From CAYSLC01 sp964431545 (lineage in GTDB: Bacteria > Desulfobacterota > Desulfobacteria > Desulfobacterales > JAABSP01): a stretch of 64,000 bases of DNA. Below, in pieces: positions 8,828 to 17,673 of this stretch. The stretch spans positions 1 to 64,000 of the forward strand of contig CAYSLC010000001.1 in assembly GCA_964431545.1 (NCBI GenBank). The letters are read 5' to 3'. The translations under genes and the position numbers were made by a program. Position 1 is the stretch's first letter. The number at the start of each line of letters is the position of its first letter. The notes beneath the pieces are model-generated. The model saw nothing but the letters and a program-made list of their open reading frames with translations. It was not told the DNA's origin and made no database searches.

Positions 8828-9489
8828 CGAAAAAGTCCTTTGGCATAAATGTACGCCTCCACGGCCGGAGGCAGGAGGAATCGGATGGTCATGCCCTTCC
8901 GGACCCGTTCCCGGATCCGGGTGGCGGAGATGTCCAAAAGGGTCACGTCCGTGGTGTGGATGGGGGGGTGGTCCGGATGGAGGAACGCCGATTGTTCGCT
9001 GGAAAACCGGTACCGGCCGGAGATCTCCCCGGTCAGGTAGCCCTTCAGCCGCTCCCAGATGGCCCGGGACGATCGGCCGTGATCTCCGGGCCGGGACATG
9101 ACGATAAAGGGGACCCCGGCCAAAAGCTCCTCGTACCGCTCCCAGGCGTCGATCTCCAGAAAGGCGTCCACCCCCACGATGAAAAAGAGGCAATCCCCTT
9201 CCCGGAGGGTCGACTGGAACCGGTGGATCGTCTCGATGGTGTAGGAGGGGCCGGATCGTTTCAGCTCGGCGTCGGAGACGCTCAGGACCGGGCATCCGTC
9301 GATGGCCGTACGGACCATGGCCATGCGGTCCCCGGCGGAGGCCGCGCCGGACTTGTGGGGGGGGGTGGCCGACGGGACCAGGATGATCTCGTCCAGCCGG
9401 AAGGCCTCCCTCACCTCCACGGCCGTCCGCAGATGGCCGAAGTGGATCGGATTGAAGGTGCCGCCGAAGATCCCGATCCGCCTCAACAC
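8824..9489 (-). CDS. nadD: Nicotinate-nucleotide adenylyltransferase NadD
   Basis: 221 residues. Transfers AMP from ATP to nicotinate mononucleotide in NAD synthesis. The nucleotidyltransferase motif GIFGGTFNPIHFGHL is near the N-terminus and a C-terminal SATRIRERVRKG carries the second nucleotide-binding motif. Start is GTG at 9487-9489 or TTG at 9484-9486; both sit behind GCGAGGGG and differ by one residue. The stop overlaps rsfS and the gene follows proA by 15 bp. Confidence 0.95.
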   Translation of the reverse strand: MLRRIGIFGGTFNPIHFGHLRTAVEVREAFRLDEIILVPSATPPHKSGAASAGDRMAMVRTAIDGCPVLSVSDAELKRSGPSYTIETIHRFQSTLREGDCLFFIVGVDAFLEIDAWERYEELLAGVPFIVMSRPGDHGRSSRAIWERLKGYLTGEISGRYRFSSEQSAFLHPDHPPIHTTDVTLLDISATRIRERVRKGMTIRFLLPPAVEAYIYAKGLFR

Positions 9490-9504
9490 CCCCTCGCCTG
9501 AAGC

Positions 9505-10761
9505 CTATGTCCGGATCTGTCCGTCGCCATACACCACGAACTTGGTGGTGGTCAGCTCCTCCACCCCCATGGGCCCGAAGGCGTGGAGCTTGGAGGTGCT
9601 GATGCCGATCTCGGCGCCCAGGCCGAGCTGGCCGCCGTCGTTGAACCGGGTGGAGGCGTTGACCAGGACCACCGAGGCGTCCACCTCCCGGAGAAACCGT
9701 CGGGCCCGCCCGTAGTCGGCGGTGACGATGGTCTCGGTGTGGGCGGAGCCGTACCGGACGATGTGGTCGATCGCCTCGTCCATGCCCGCCACCACCTTGA
9801 CGGAGAGGATGAGATCGAGGTACTCCTCGGCCCAGTCCTCCGCGCGGGCTTCCGCCGCGTCCGGCAGGATCTTCCGGGTCTCCGGACACCCGCGCAGCGC
9901 CACCCCGGCTTCGGCGAACCGCTTCCCCATGGAAGGCAGGAAGGTCCCCGCCGCCTCCCGGTGGACCAGCAGGGTCTCCATGGCGTTGCAGACGCCGGGG
10001 CGCTGCACCTTGGCGTTGAAGGCGATCTCCTCGGCCATCGGAAGGTCGGCGCCGGCGTCCACGTAGACGTGGCAGACCCCCTTGTAATGTTTGAGCACCG
10101 GCATCCGGGCGTTCTCGGCCACGAACCGGATGAGCCCCTCGCCGCCCCGGGGGATGATCAGGTCGATGAGTTCCTCCTGCTTCAGAAGGAGGTTCACCGC
10201 CTCCCGGTCCCGGATCCCCACCACCTGGACCGCCTGTTCCGGCAGCCCCGTCTCCCGGAGGGCCTTTCCCACCACCTCCGCCAGGGCCTGGTTGGAGTGG
10301 AGGGCCTCGGAGCCGCCCCGGAGGATCACGGCGTTGCCGGCTTTGAAGCAGAGGCCGGCCGCGTCGATGGTCACATTGGGCCTCGATTCGTAGATGATGC
10401 CGATGACCCCTAATGGGATCCGCATCCGGCAGACCTCGAGGCCGTTGGGCCGTCGCCAGGACTTGGTGATCGCCCCGACCGGATCCGGAAGGGCGGCCAC
10501 CTCCCGCAACCCCCCGGCCATGGCGTCGATGGTGGCCTCCTTGACGGTGAGCCGGTCGATCATGGCGGCGGAGAGTCCCATCTCCCTGCCCCGTTCCAGG
10601 TCCTTGCGGTTCTCGGACTGGATGTGGGCCGCGTCCGCCTCCAGCCGGTCGGCGATGGCCAGCAGGGCCATGTCTTTCTTCTCGGTGGGGCACCGGGCCA
10701 TCCGCACGGATGCGGCATGGGCCGCCACGGCCATTTCCTTGATGGTCGATTCTACGGACAT
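9505..10761 (-). CDS. proA: Gamma-glutamyl phosphate reductase ProA
   Basis: 418 residues, the normal length. NADPH-dependent reduction of glutamyl-5-phosphate to the semialdehyde, the second step of proline synthesis. Typical segments: PLGVIGIIYESRPNVT, GNAVILRGGSEA, the region of the catalytic cysteine in RPGVCNAMETLLVH, and a closing LGLGAEIGISTSKLHAFGPMGVEELTT. It overlaps the end of proB by 10 bp, so the two pathway enzymes are coupled. Confidence 0.97.
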   Translation of the reverse strand: MSVESTIKEMAVAAHAASVRMARCPTEKKDMALLAIADRLEADAAHIQSENRKDLERGREMGLSAAMIDRLTVKEATIDAMAGGLREVAALPDPVGAITKSWRRPNGLEVCRMRIPLGVIGIIYESRPNVTIDAAGLCFKAGNAVILRGGSEALHSNQALAEVVGKALRETGLPEQAVQVVGIRDREAVNLLLKQEELIDLIIPRGGEGLIRFVAENARMPVLKHYKGVCHVYVDAGADLPMAEEIAFNAKVQRPGVCNAMETLLVHREAAGTFLPSMGKRFAEAGVALRGCPETRKILPDAAEARAEDWAEEYLDLILSVKVVAGMDEAIDHIVRYGSAHTETIVTADYGRARRFLREVDASVVLVNASTRFNDGGQLGLGAEIGISTSKLHAFGPMGVEELTTTKFVVYGDGQIRT

Positions 10762-11927
10762 TCCCGCCTCCCTTGTTCCTCCGCCGCGCCGGGCATTTCG
10801 CCCGTGATGGTCAGATTGTTCCGGTGGATCACCTCGTCGTAGGGCTTGTGCCCCAGCCGTTCCTCGATCTGGCCGGTCCGAAGGCCCATGATCTGTCGGA
10901 TGTCGGCGGCGCTGTAATTGACCAGGCCGGTCCCCAAAACGTCGTCGTCACCGTTTTTAAACTCCACCGCCGCCCCTTCGCCGAACTCCCCCTCCACGGC
11001 CAGTATCCCCGACGGCAGCAGGCTTTTTCCCCGCTCCAGGATGGCCGACACGGCCCCCGGATCGATGCGAAGGGTCCCCCGGGGTCTGGCGCTGAAGCCG
11101 ATCCAGCATTTTCGGCTGGCCAGCCGCTCCGCCCTGGGGACGAAGAAGGTGCCCAGGGCTTCCCCCTCAAGGAGCCGGGCCAGGATGTCGGGCCGGCCGG
11201 CGCCGGCGATGATCATGGGGACCCCGGCGGTGGTCACCTTCCGGGCCGCCTTGATCTTGCTGAGCATGCCGCCGGTGCCCAGGGCGCCGGGGATCTCCCC
11301 CGCCGCCCGCTCGATGGCCTTCCGGATCACCGGTACCTCGGAGATCAGCTCCGCGTCCGACCGGCTCCGGGGGTCCTGGGTATAGAGGCCGTCGATGTCG
11401 GTGAGGCTGATCAGCAGGTGGGCGTCCAGCAAAAGGGTGATGAGGGCGGCCAGGTTGTCGTTGTCCCCCAGCTTGATCTCCTCCACCGATACGGTGTCGT
11501 TCTCATTGATCACGGGGACCACCTTCCAGGAGAGGAGGGTGTAAAGTGTGTTGCGGGCGTTGAGGTACCGCTTCCGGTTGGTGAGGCCGTCGCCGGTGAG
11601 AAGCACCTGGGCCACCTTCCGGCCGAACCGGCCGAAGGCCTTTTCGTATTCCAGGATGAGCCCCGCCTGTCCGATGGCGGCCACCGCCTGCCGCTTGGGG
11701 ATCTCCTCCGGCCGCTTGGAAAAGCCCATCTTCTTGACCCCGGCGGCCATGGCCCCGGAAGAGACCAGGAGCACCTCCAGACCCCGGTCCATCAATTCGC
11801 AGATCTGGCCGCCGATGGCGCGCACCGCTTCGAGGTTGAGCCCGTCCGCGGAGGTCAGCACGTTGCTGCCCACCTTGACGACGATCCGGCGGGCGGATTT
11901 CAGAAACGGGGCGCGGGAGTGGTTCAT
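10752..11927 (-). CDS. proB: Glutamate 5-kinase ProB with PUA domain
   Basis: 391 residues. Phosphorylates glutamate, the first and normally proline-inhibited step of proline synthesis. The amino-acid kinase fold shows RIVVKVGSNVL, SSGAMAAGV, INENDTVS and GTGGMLSKI; a C-terminal PUA domain starts near residue 280 (GTLRIDPGA). It overlaps obgE by 4 bp (ATGA) and proA by 10 bp, within the L21-L27-Obg operon. Confidence 0.97.
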   Translation of the reverse strand: MNHSRAPFLKSARRIVVKVGSNVLTSADGLNLEAVRAIGGQICELMDRGLEVLLVSSGAMAAGVKKMGFSKRPEEIPKRQAVAAIGQAGLILEYEKAFGRFGRKVAQVLLTGDGLTNRKRYLNARNTLYTLLSWKVVPVINENDTVSVEEIKLGDNDNLAALITLLLDAHLLISLTDIDGLYTQDPRSRSDAELISEVPVIRKAIERAAGEIPGALGTGGMLSKIKAARKVTTAGVPMIIAGAGRPDILARLLEGEALGTFFVPRAERLASRKCWIGFSARPRGTLRIDPGAVSAILERGKSLLPSGILAVEGEFGEGAAVEFKNGDDDVLGTGLVNYSAADIRQIMGLRTGQIEERLGHKPYDEVIHRNNLTITGEMPGAAEEQGRRECP

Positions 11928-12922
11928 GTGAGCTTTTCCAGCCGTTGGAAGATCCCTTCCCTCAGGGGTTCGATCCCCACGCCGCCCGCCGCGGAGATCC
12001 GGAAGTGGAAGAGATCCGCCGCCGCCTCGGCGAATCTTTCGGCGTTTGCCGGCGCGCTTTCGATGTCCATCTTGTTGAGTACCACCATCTGGGGTTTGGC
12101 GGCAAGATCCCCGCTGTATTGGGCCAGCTCCCGGTTGATCGCCTCCAGTCCGGCCAGGGGCTGATCGGGATCGATTTCGGCGGCGTCGATGAGGTGGAGG
12201 ATCAGCCGGGTCCGTTCGATGTGGCGGAGGAATTGAATCCCGAGGCCCGCGCCGGCATGGGCCCCCTCGATGAGGCCGGGGATGTCGGCCATGACGAAAG
12301 GTTCCCCCCGTTGGGGATGGACGACCCCCAGCTGGGGGGTCAGCGTGGTGAAGGGATAGGCGCCCACCTTGGCGTTGGCGGCGGTCATGGCGCGGATCAG
12401 CGTCGACTTCCCGGCGTTGGGAAGCCCCACCAGCCCCACGTCGGCCAGAAGCTTCAGCTCCAGATGGAGTTTCCGGCTCTCTCCGGCCTCCCCCGGCTGG
12501 GAGAACCGGGGCGTCCGGTGGGTGGAGGTGGCGAAGTGGCGGTTTCCCTTGCCGCCCCGTCCGCCCCTGGCGGCCACCCAGGCGTCTTCGTCCGTGGTGA
12601 AGTCCTTGAGGATCGTTCGGGAGTCGGCGTCACGGACCAGGGTGCCGGCCGGGATCTCGATGACGGTGTCGGCCCCGTTTCGTCCGGTCTTCTGGCTCCC
12701 CTGGCCCGGCTTGCCGTTTTCGCCTTTGAAGAGTCGTTTGAAGTGAAAGTCGTAGAGGGTCCGTTTCCGGGTGGTCGATCGGAGGATCACATCGCCGCCC
12801 TTGCCTCCGTCCCCCCCGTCGGGACCTCCCCGGGGGACATGCCGTTCCCGCCGGAAACTGAGGCAGCCGTCTCCGCCTTTTCCCGACTGAACGGTGATGG
12901 TCGCTTCATCGATGAACTTCAC
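11924..12922 (-). CDS. obgE: Obg/CgtA GTPase
   Basis: 332 residues. Ribosome-associated GTPase acting in 50S assembly and stress response. The N-terminal glycine-rich Obg fold has RRERHVPRGGPDGGDGGKGG; the G domain has Walker A GLPNAGKST, switch II DIPGLIEGAHAGAGLG and NKMDI. There is no long acidic C-terminal tail beyond the G domain. Start is GTG overlapping the rpmA stop (GTGA). Confidence 0.97.
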   Translation of the reverse strand: MKFIDEATITVQSGKGGDGCLSFRRERHVPRGGPDGGDGGKGGDVILRSTTRKRTLYDFHFKRLFKGENGKPGQGSQKTGRNGADTVIEIPAGTLVRDADSRTILKDFTTDEDAWVAARGGRGGKGNRHFATSTHRTPRFSQPGEAGESRKLHLELKLLADVGLVGLPNAGKSTLIRAMTAANAKVGAYPFTTLTPQLGVVHPQRGEPFVMADIPGLIEGAHAGAGLGIQFLRHIERTRLILHLIDAAEIDPDQPLAGLEAINRELAQYSGDLAAKPQMVVLNKMDIESAPANAERFAEAAADLFHFRISAAGGVGIEPLREGIFQRLEKLT

Positions 12923-13173
12923 ACGGTGTACACGCTCGCTCTCTTGCGGGATTTGCCGACCCGCTCATAGGAGACCACGCCGTCGATCAGGGAGAAGAGG
13001 GTGTAATCCTTGCCCACCCCCACGTTCTCCCCGGGATGGATTTTGGTGCCCAGCTGCCGCACCAGGATGTTGCCGGCCTTGACCCGTTCGCCGCCGAACA
13101 CCTTAACGCCCCGCCGCTGTCCGTTGCTGTCGCGGCCGTTCTTGGAACTGCCGCCCGCCTTTTTGTGCGCCAT
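12919..13173 (-). CDS. rpmA: 50S ribosomal protein L27
   Basis: 84 residues, full length. MAHKKAGGSSKNGRDSNGQR is the conserved N-terminus that reaches the peptidyl-transferase centre. It starts directly with AHKK, without the cleavable leader found in Firmicutes L27. The start overlaps the rplU stop by one base (TAATG). Confidence 0.98.
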   Translation of the reverse strand: MAHKKAGGSSKNGRDSNGQRRGVKVFGGERVKAGNILVRQLGTKIHPGENVGVGKDYTLFSLIDGVVSYERVGKSRKRASVYTV

Positions 13174-13745
13174 TACTCCGTCTCCTTCTTCTCCGCCGGT
13201 TGAGGTTCATCCGATGGGGATTCATCCGGTCGGGGTTCTTCTGGTCGGGGTTCTTCTGGTCGGGACTCCGCCGCCGGGTCGGTTCCGGGCCCGGCCGCCG
13301 CCCCTTCCCCACGATCTTCCGGGGCGGACCTCTCCGGCGCCGTCTCGGCCGCCGCCGGGGACGCCTCGGGAGGGGTTTCCGTCTTTCCGGAGGCGGCCTC
13401 TTGAACCGTTGTGTCCGCTTCCTCCTCGGCCCCCGGAGCGCCGATCCGGTCGATCTTGACCGCCGTGTACGGCTGGCGGTGCCCCTGCTTTCTCCGGTAC
13501 CGTTTCCGGCGCTTGTACTTGAAGACCAGGATCTTCTTGGCCTTGCCCTGCTCCACGATATGGCCTTCCACCGCCATGCCGTCCAGGACCGGCTGGCCCA
13601 CCTGAACCTCCTGGCCATCCGAGACCATCAGCACTTTGTCGAAGGCGACCGGCGCGCCCACCTCTCCGGGGAGCTTCTCCACCCGGAAGACCTCGCCCTT
13701 TCGGACCTTATATTGTTTTCCGCCCGTATCGACCACAGCGTACAT
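13173..13745 (-). CDS. rplU: 50S ribosomal protein L21 with long acidic-proline tail
   Basis: 190 residues against about 103 for a normal L21. Residues 1-103 are a full L21 domain (MYAVVDTGGKQYKV, FKYKRRKRYRRKQGHRQPYTAVKI). The remaining 85 or so residues are a low-complexity tail rich in Glu, Pro and Ala that includes tandem RPEEP/RPDES units. AAAGGAGG precedes the ATG. First gene of the operon reaching to rsfS. The domain is certain; the tail is presumably disordered and its role unknown. Confidence 0.97.
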   Translation of the reverse strand: MYAVVDTGGKQYKVRKGEVFRVEKLPGEVGAPVAFDKVLMVSDGQEVQVGQPVLDGMAVEGHIVEQGKAKKILVFKYKRRKRYRRKQGHRQPYTAVKIDRIGAPGAEEEADTTVQEAASGKTETPPEASPAAAETAPERSAPEDRGEGAAAGPGTDPAAESRPEEPRPEEPRPDESPSDEPQPAEKKETE

Positions 13746-13799
13746 GTTGCCGTTCCTCCTTTGCCCGTTCGATCAGATATCAAATTTACAAAAACAACA

Positions 13800-13828
13800 A
13801 ATATTAAAAAACCCGGCGTGTTTGTCAA
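13800..13828 (-). promoter_or_regulatory. Promoter of the rplU-rpmA-obgE-proBA-nadD-rsfS operon
   Basis: Minus strand: perfect TTGACA (13823-13828), exactly 17-bp spacer, AATATT (13800-13805). It lies about 55 bp upstream of the rplU ATG in an AT-rich stretch. The perfect -35 box and position before a ribosomal operon make this a strong candidate. Confidence 0.75.
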
Positions 13829-13913
13829 GGAAAAAAGGCGATGGAGACAAAGAGCCCCGTCAATCAAGGTCGGGAATGGAACATGCCAGGGGCGGGGATG
13901 GGCAACAGAGGGT

Positions 13914-14742
13914 TTAGTGTTCGGTCCTCGGTTTCTTTTTGAGCATATCCCCGAAGAGCCGTTCGAACTCCTCCCGTTTTTTTCCGGTGAGCTTCATTTT
14001 GAGGGCATTCGCCAGATCTTCCNNNNNNNNNNNNNNNNNNNNNNNNNNNNNNNNNNNNNNNNNNNNNNNNNNNNNNNNNNNNNNNNNNNNNNNNNNNNNN
14101 NNNNNNNNNNNNNNNNNNNNNNGTATAAGGCATGACAACCCCCTCTATGTTGTATTTTTGGAACAGGTCGTTGATGATGCTACTGGTTTCGGATATGCGC
14201 CACCGATATTGCTCCGCTCCAAAAACCACCGTTTCCGGCCGCGCGCTGAACAGATGCCAGGCGGCGTTTTCCGGCTTTTTGGGGATCCGGCTCAACACGA
14301 TCAGTCGGATGGTCCGGCTGCCCCAGTTTCGGTCGAAGACTCCTTCCCCGATTTCCTCGAAGGCGCCGTCATCCATGAGCTTCCTGGGGTATCGCGTGCT
14401 GACGGCGAACAGCTGGAACGCGTCTTCTGGAATCAGATCGCTGGCGGAAAGGCTGACCTTTTTCCGATAGCTGACATAATGGCCGATCAGTTCATCCAGT
14501 GCCCAAGCGTCCATGGACTGTCGCATGGATTTGTAGGTCAGCAGGTTGTGGGGACGCAGGGCTTCCAATCCGTCCGGAAGTCGAGCCGGCTTCGGCCCCT
14601 CCTTCATTTCAATGATCAAAACATCCAGTAGCTGCTGCTTGACGCTTAAATCCTGCTCCACCTCAACGTGATAGGCCGACCCCGAGAAGAGATCTTGAAG
14701 TGTTAGTCCGAACAACCTGTGCCAGCCGATCTTTCCGGGCAA
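13914..14742 (-). CDS. Rpn/PD-(D/E)XK-like protein interrupted by an assembly gap
   Basis: Start is TTG (14740-14742) with GGAGAGG five bases upstream. The N-terminal ~206 residues begin GWHRLFGLTLQDLF and contain VEVEQDLSVKQQLLDVLIIEM, resembling the restriction-fold core of a widespread Rpn/transposase-like hypothetical family. A 100-N gap follows; beyond it another frame encodes a charged C-terminus (KLTGKKREEFERLFGDMLKKK) ending at TAA 13914. Reading phase across the gap cannot be set because its true length is unknown. Base composition is clearly less GC-rich than its neighbours, which suggests horizontal acquisition. No partner genes are seen. Function unknown. Confidence 0.7.
14023..14122. 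other. Assembly gap (100 N)
   Basis: Exactly 100 N, the conventional size for a gap of unknown length. It falls inside the coding sequence of the Rpn-like gene. The flanks (GCCAGATCTTCC on the left, GTATAAGGCATG on the right) do not overlap. Confidence 0.99.
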
Positions 14743-14823
14743 CAGTCCTCTCCGATCCTGGACGATCCAATGTCTTCAGATTACCTGATTTGCAGCTGGG
14801 AATCAATCACTGTCCCGATGGTG

Positions 14824-14840
14824 AAAAAACGGATCGTTTT
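14824..14840 (-). terminator. Short terminator-like hairpin after the sirtuin gene
   Basis: On the minus strand, AAAACG-ATC-CGTTTT followed by more T, immediately after the sirtuin stop. The stem is only 6 bp and mostly A-T, so termination would be weak; the same segment precedes the Rpn-like gene. Confidence 0.35.
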
Positions 14841-14842
14841 CC

Positions 14843-15604
14843 CTATACCCTGGATGCCACCGCCGCCGCGATCCGGGGGAGCACCTCCCCCGCCTTCCCC
14901 TGGATCAAGACATCCGCCCGGCGGTCATAAGGAGTCTCCGAGAGGTTGATGATCCCGAGGAAGGCTCCCGCGTCCAGGGCGTAGGCTGGCAGGGATGCGG
15001 CCGGTTGCACCAACAGCGTCGATCCCACCACCAAAAAGAGGTCGCTCTCCCGGGCCAGCGCCACCGCCCGTCCCATCTCCTCGGCCGGCATCGCCTGGCC
15101 GAAGGAGATGGTGTCCGGCTTCAGGTATCCGCCGCAGTCGCACTCCGGAGCGAGGTCCCCCTCCCGGACCCGGCGGTGGCTCTCCGCCTCCGGATGGATC
15201 CGGCCGCAGGACATGCACCGGATCCGGCGGGTGTTGCCGTGGAGTTCGATCACCCGGTCCGCCGGCAGCCCCGACATCTGGTGGAGATTGTCGACGTTCT
15301 GGGTGATGACCGCCGTCAGCAGACCCATTTCGTGGAGGCGGAAAAGGGCCAGATGGGCCGGATTGGGCCTGGCTTCCACCAGACCTCGATAGAGTTCGCC
15401 CTTCTGACGCCAGTATTCGATCCGCGCCTCCCGGGATTTCATGAACCGGTCGAAGTAGACCGGCTGAAACCGGTCCCAAACGCCCCCCGCCCCCCGGTAG
15501 TCGGGGATGCCGCTCTCCGTGGAGATCCCGGCCCCGGTGAAGGCGACGGTGCCGCCGCCTTGCGCGATCCTTTCCGCCAGGATATCGATGGGGTCTTTGT
15601 CCAT
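14843..15604 (-). CDS. cobB: SIR2-family NAD-dependent protein deacylase
   Basis: 253 residues. Removes acyl groups from lysine using NAD. Motifs in order: FTGAGISTESGIPDYRG (NAD pocket), ITQNVDNLHQ, the catalytic His in IELHGN, four zinc cysteines (C-x2-C and C-x-C), then SFGQAMP and LVVGSTLLVQPA. The second cysteine pair is C-D-C rather than C-x2-C. It starts one base after the mltF stop, so the two are likely co-transcribed. Substrate unknown; the gene symbol is by family only. Confidence 0.9.
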   Translation of the reverse strand: MDKDPIDILAERIAQGGGTVAFTGAGISTESGIPDYRGAGGVWDRFQPVYFDRFMKSREARIEYWRQKGELYRGLVEARPNPAHLALFRLHEMGLLTAVITQNVDNLHQMSGLPADRVIELHGNTRRIRCMSCGRIHPEAESHRRVREGDLAPECDCGGYLKPDTISFGQAMPAEEMGRAVALARESDLFLVVGSTLLVQPAASLPAYALDAGAFLGIINLSETPYDRRADVLIQGKAGEVLPRIAAAVASRV

Positions 15605-15605
15605 G

Positions 15606-17018
15606 TCAGCCCTCCCTGCCGAATCCCGGGGGGAAGCGGTACTCGATCCCCCGGCGTTTGAGGATGTCGAAATAGAGCAGAATCCGACTCACATATTCCA
15701 CCGGTTGCGTCCCCCGGCAGTATCCGTATTTGGCATGTCGATGGTAGGCTTCCTTGGCGAGCAGGGGTAAGGTCGTGGACAGTACGGCCCAGCGGTTGGG
15801 ATCGAGCCCGCGGTCCCTGGCGATGTTCCGGGCGTCGAAGACGTGCCCCTGGCCGACGTTGTAGGCGGCCAGGGCGATGAAGAGCCGATCTTCGCCTTCG
15901 GCCCTGTCGAAAAAGTTGTAGAGCTTTTTCAAATACCGGGTCCCTCCTCGGATGTTCTCCTCTGGATCGAAGAGATCCCGGACCCCCATCTTCCGGGCGG
16001 TCCTCCGGGTGAGCTGCATCAATCCATGGGCCCCCGCATGGCTGCGGGCGTCGGGTTCGAAATGGGACTCCTGGTAGATCTGGGCGGCGATCATCCGCCA
16101 GTCGAACCCGTGTCGCCCGGCCGCATCCTTGATGATATCCAGGTATTTGGGCAGGCGGGTCTCCAGACGGTCATGGTAGGCCTTGAGGTCGATATAGTCG
16201 AAGATCTCCACATCGCTGTAGTACCGCTCGTAGATCTCGCCGAAGGTCCCGTTCTCCTTGATGGTCCGGAAGAATCGATCGATCTGCTTGAGCAGCCGAT
16301 GGGCGTTGGCGCTGACCGCCCATCCCAGATGTTCCCTTTCGCTGATGGGCGCGGCCATGACCGCCTGGGGGTGGTAGCGCCGGTTGAGCATGGCGATGTT
16401 GCTGTCGGCGATGGTGACCTCGATCTCCTTTTCGGCCACCTGGCGGATCAGTTCCTCGGTGGAGATGTTGTCGTGGATCACGGGGGTCACGTCGACGCCG
16501 GACGCCCGGAGCCTCGCCAATTGGGCCTCATAGGTGGTCCCCCCGCGGACGTGGACCGATTTGCCGGACAGATCCGCCTCCGATTTGATGTCGAGGTTCT
16601 CCCGGTGGACGATGATGTGCTGCTGTATGGCCAAATACCCGTTGCTGAAGGCGACCATGGATTCCCGATCGGGGGTGATGGTGACGCTGGCCGCGATGAG
16701 ATCCCCCTGCCCCGCCGTGAGATCGGGGATCATCCGGTCCCATTTGCGGCCGATCCGGATCTGGAGATCGACCCCCAAAAACGCGGCGAAGGCCTGGGCC
16801 AGCTCGTACTCGAATCCCATCTCCTGGCCCCGGTAATGGTAGTAGCAGTGGGCGTTGTTCCGGGTGATCACCTCGATCCTTCCACTTTGGATGATGCGGT
16901 CGTAGGTCCGATCCCGGGGGATCCGTTCCGGGCGTCGGGAGAGGGCGAACAGGAGAAACAGGACGGCCAAAAGGAGATAGCCCGCGACCGCCGTCCTGCC
17001 CCGGAACCGCAGTGCCAT
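15606..17018 (-). CDS. mltF: Membrane-bound lytic murein transglycosylase F
   Basis: 470 residues. Cleaves peptidoglycan between MurNAc and GlcNAc from the periplasmic side. An N-terminal membrane anchor (AVAGYLLLAVLFLLFAL) is followed by a periplasmic-binding-like (SBP_bac_3) domain at about 35-280 (VITRNNAHCYY, AASVTITPDRE) and a C-terminal SLT lysozyme-like domain at about 300-460 with the catalytic Glu in AAQIYQESHF, then AHGLMQLTRRTA and ALAAYNVGQGHV. Start ATG 17016-17018 is 8 bp after the upstream gene's stop. Confidence 0.95.
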   Translation of the reverse strand: MALRFRGRTAVAGYLLLAVLFLLFALSRRPERIPRDRTYDRIIQSGRIEVITRNNAHCYYHYRGQEMGFEYELAQAFAAFLGVDLQIRIGRKWDRMIPDLTAGQGDLIAASVTITPDRESMVAFSNGYLAIQQHIIVHRENLDIKSEADLSGKSVHVRGGTTYEAQLARLRASGVDVTPVIHDNISTEELIRQVAEKEIEVTIADSNIAMLNRRYHPQAVMAAPISEREHLGWAVSANAHRLLKQIDRFFRTIKENGTFGEIYERYYSDVEIFDYIDLKAYHDRLETRLPKYLDIIKDAAGRHGFDWRMIAAQIYQESHFEPDARSHAGAHGLMQLTRRTARKMGVRDLFDPEENIRGGTRYLKKLYNFFDRAEGEDRLFIALAAYNVGQGHVFDARNIARDRGLDPNRWAVLSTTLPLLAKEAYHRHAKYGYCRGTQPVEYVSRILLYFDILKRRGIEYRFPPGFGREG

Positions 17019-17026
17019 GGGGAGTT

Positions 17027-17446
17027 CTAGAACGCCCCCAGCTGGCACGGCTTGATCTTGATCCCTTCGGCTTCGCAGATCCCGCTGATCCGCATCTTGG
17101 GGACGTCGAACCGGGCGGCGATCTCCCAGGTTTCGGCGCAGGAGAGGCGTCCGCCGGCCGCCGCGGCCGCCACGGCCTCCTTGAGTTCGGAAGGGGCGTC
17201 GCGCACCGGGGTCACCCGCTTTTTCTCCGGTGCATACCCGAACAGGCCCAGCTGGCATTTGACCAGTTTCAAAGCCTGATGATCCGCGGCCGCTCCCACG
17301 GTTGCGGGGTCGGCGTCGAGGCGTTTTGCAATGTCGAAGGCCACGGCGCAGGGAAGCTCCGACCCGTTGGCCCGCTGGGCCACCGCCTCTTCCACCCGCG
17401 GATCGACGGGCGCCTGGGTGGTCGATGATTTTTTCTTGGTTGGCAT
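17027..17446 (-). CDS. Conserved protein with two copies of a CQLG-ending domain
   Basis: 139 residues from ATG 17444-17446. After a lysine/serine-rich start it contains two copies of a domain of about 50 residues (about 14-68 and 84-139): a helix with EAVA, a turn L(P/S)CA, (F/W)(D/E)IA, D(A/V) then KCQLGLFG or PCQLGAF. The pattern looks like two small helical, possibly winged-helix-like units. No catalytic residues are evident apart from the paired cysteines in each copy (LPCA/LSCA and CQLG). First gene of the group leading to mltF and the sirtuin. Not assigned to a known function. Confidence 0.75.
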   Translation of the reverse strand: MPTKKKSSTTQAPVDPRVEEAVAQRANGSELPCAVAFDIAKRLDADPATVGAAADHQALKLVKCQLGLFGYAPEKKRVTPVRDAPSELKEAVAAAAAGGRLSCAETWEIAARFDVPKMRISGICEAEGIKIKPCQLGAF

Positions 17447-17495
17447 GTTCCGGACGCTCCTTATTCCCTCCGGGTGGATGATCGTTTCTCCGGCT

Positions 17496-17524
17496 TTTAT
17501 AGCGTACTTCCGGACAAATGACAA
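17496..17524 (-). promoter_or_regulatory. Promoter upstream of the CQLG protein, mltF and sirtuin genes
   Basis: Minus strand: TTGTCA (17519-17524), 17-bp spacer, TATAAA (17496-17501); each box matches 5 of 6 consensus positions. It lies 50 bp upstream of the ATG at 17446. Confidence 0.7.
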
Positions 17525-17673
17525 ACCACGGGTGTAACCCCGGGGGTTCGTCCGGCCCGTCCGGAGTGGGGTTCGGCCCGGTGCGGTTTTGCTTGAATAT
17601 CCCCGGACCCTCTGTTAGGAAGGTCGGAAGGCGAACCGGGAATTTTTTCCCGAACCATCGAACCCGGAGAACC

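Noticed and set aside
8420..10693. One long minus-strand frame spanning rsfS, nadD and proA
   Set aside because: Only its last 135 codons are a real gene (rsfS); the rest is an out-of-frame reading of nadD and proA.
13864..14742. Single continuous reading across the first N gap
   Set aside because: The computed continuation depends on the arbitrary 100-N length; the plausible C-terminus is in the frame that stops at 13914, not the one ending at 13864.
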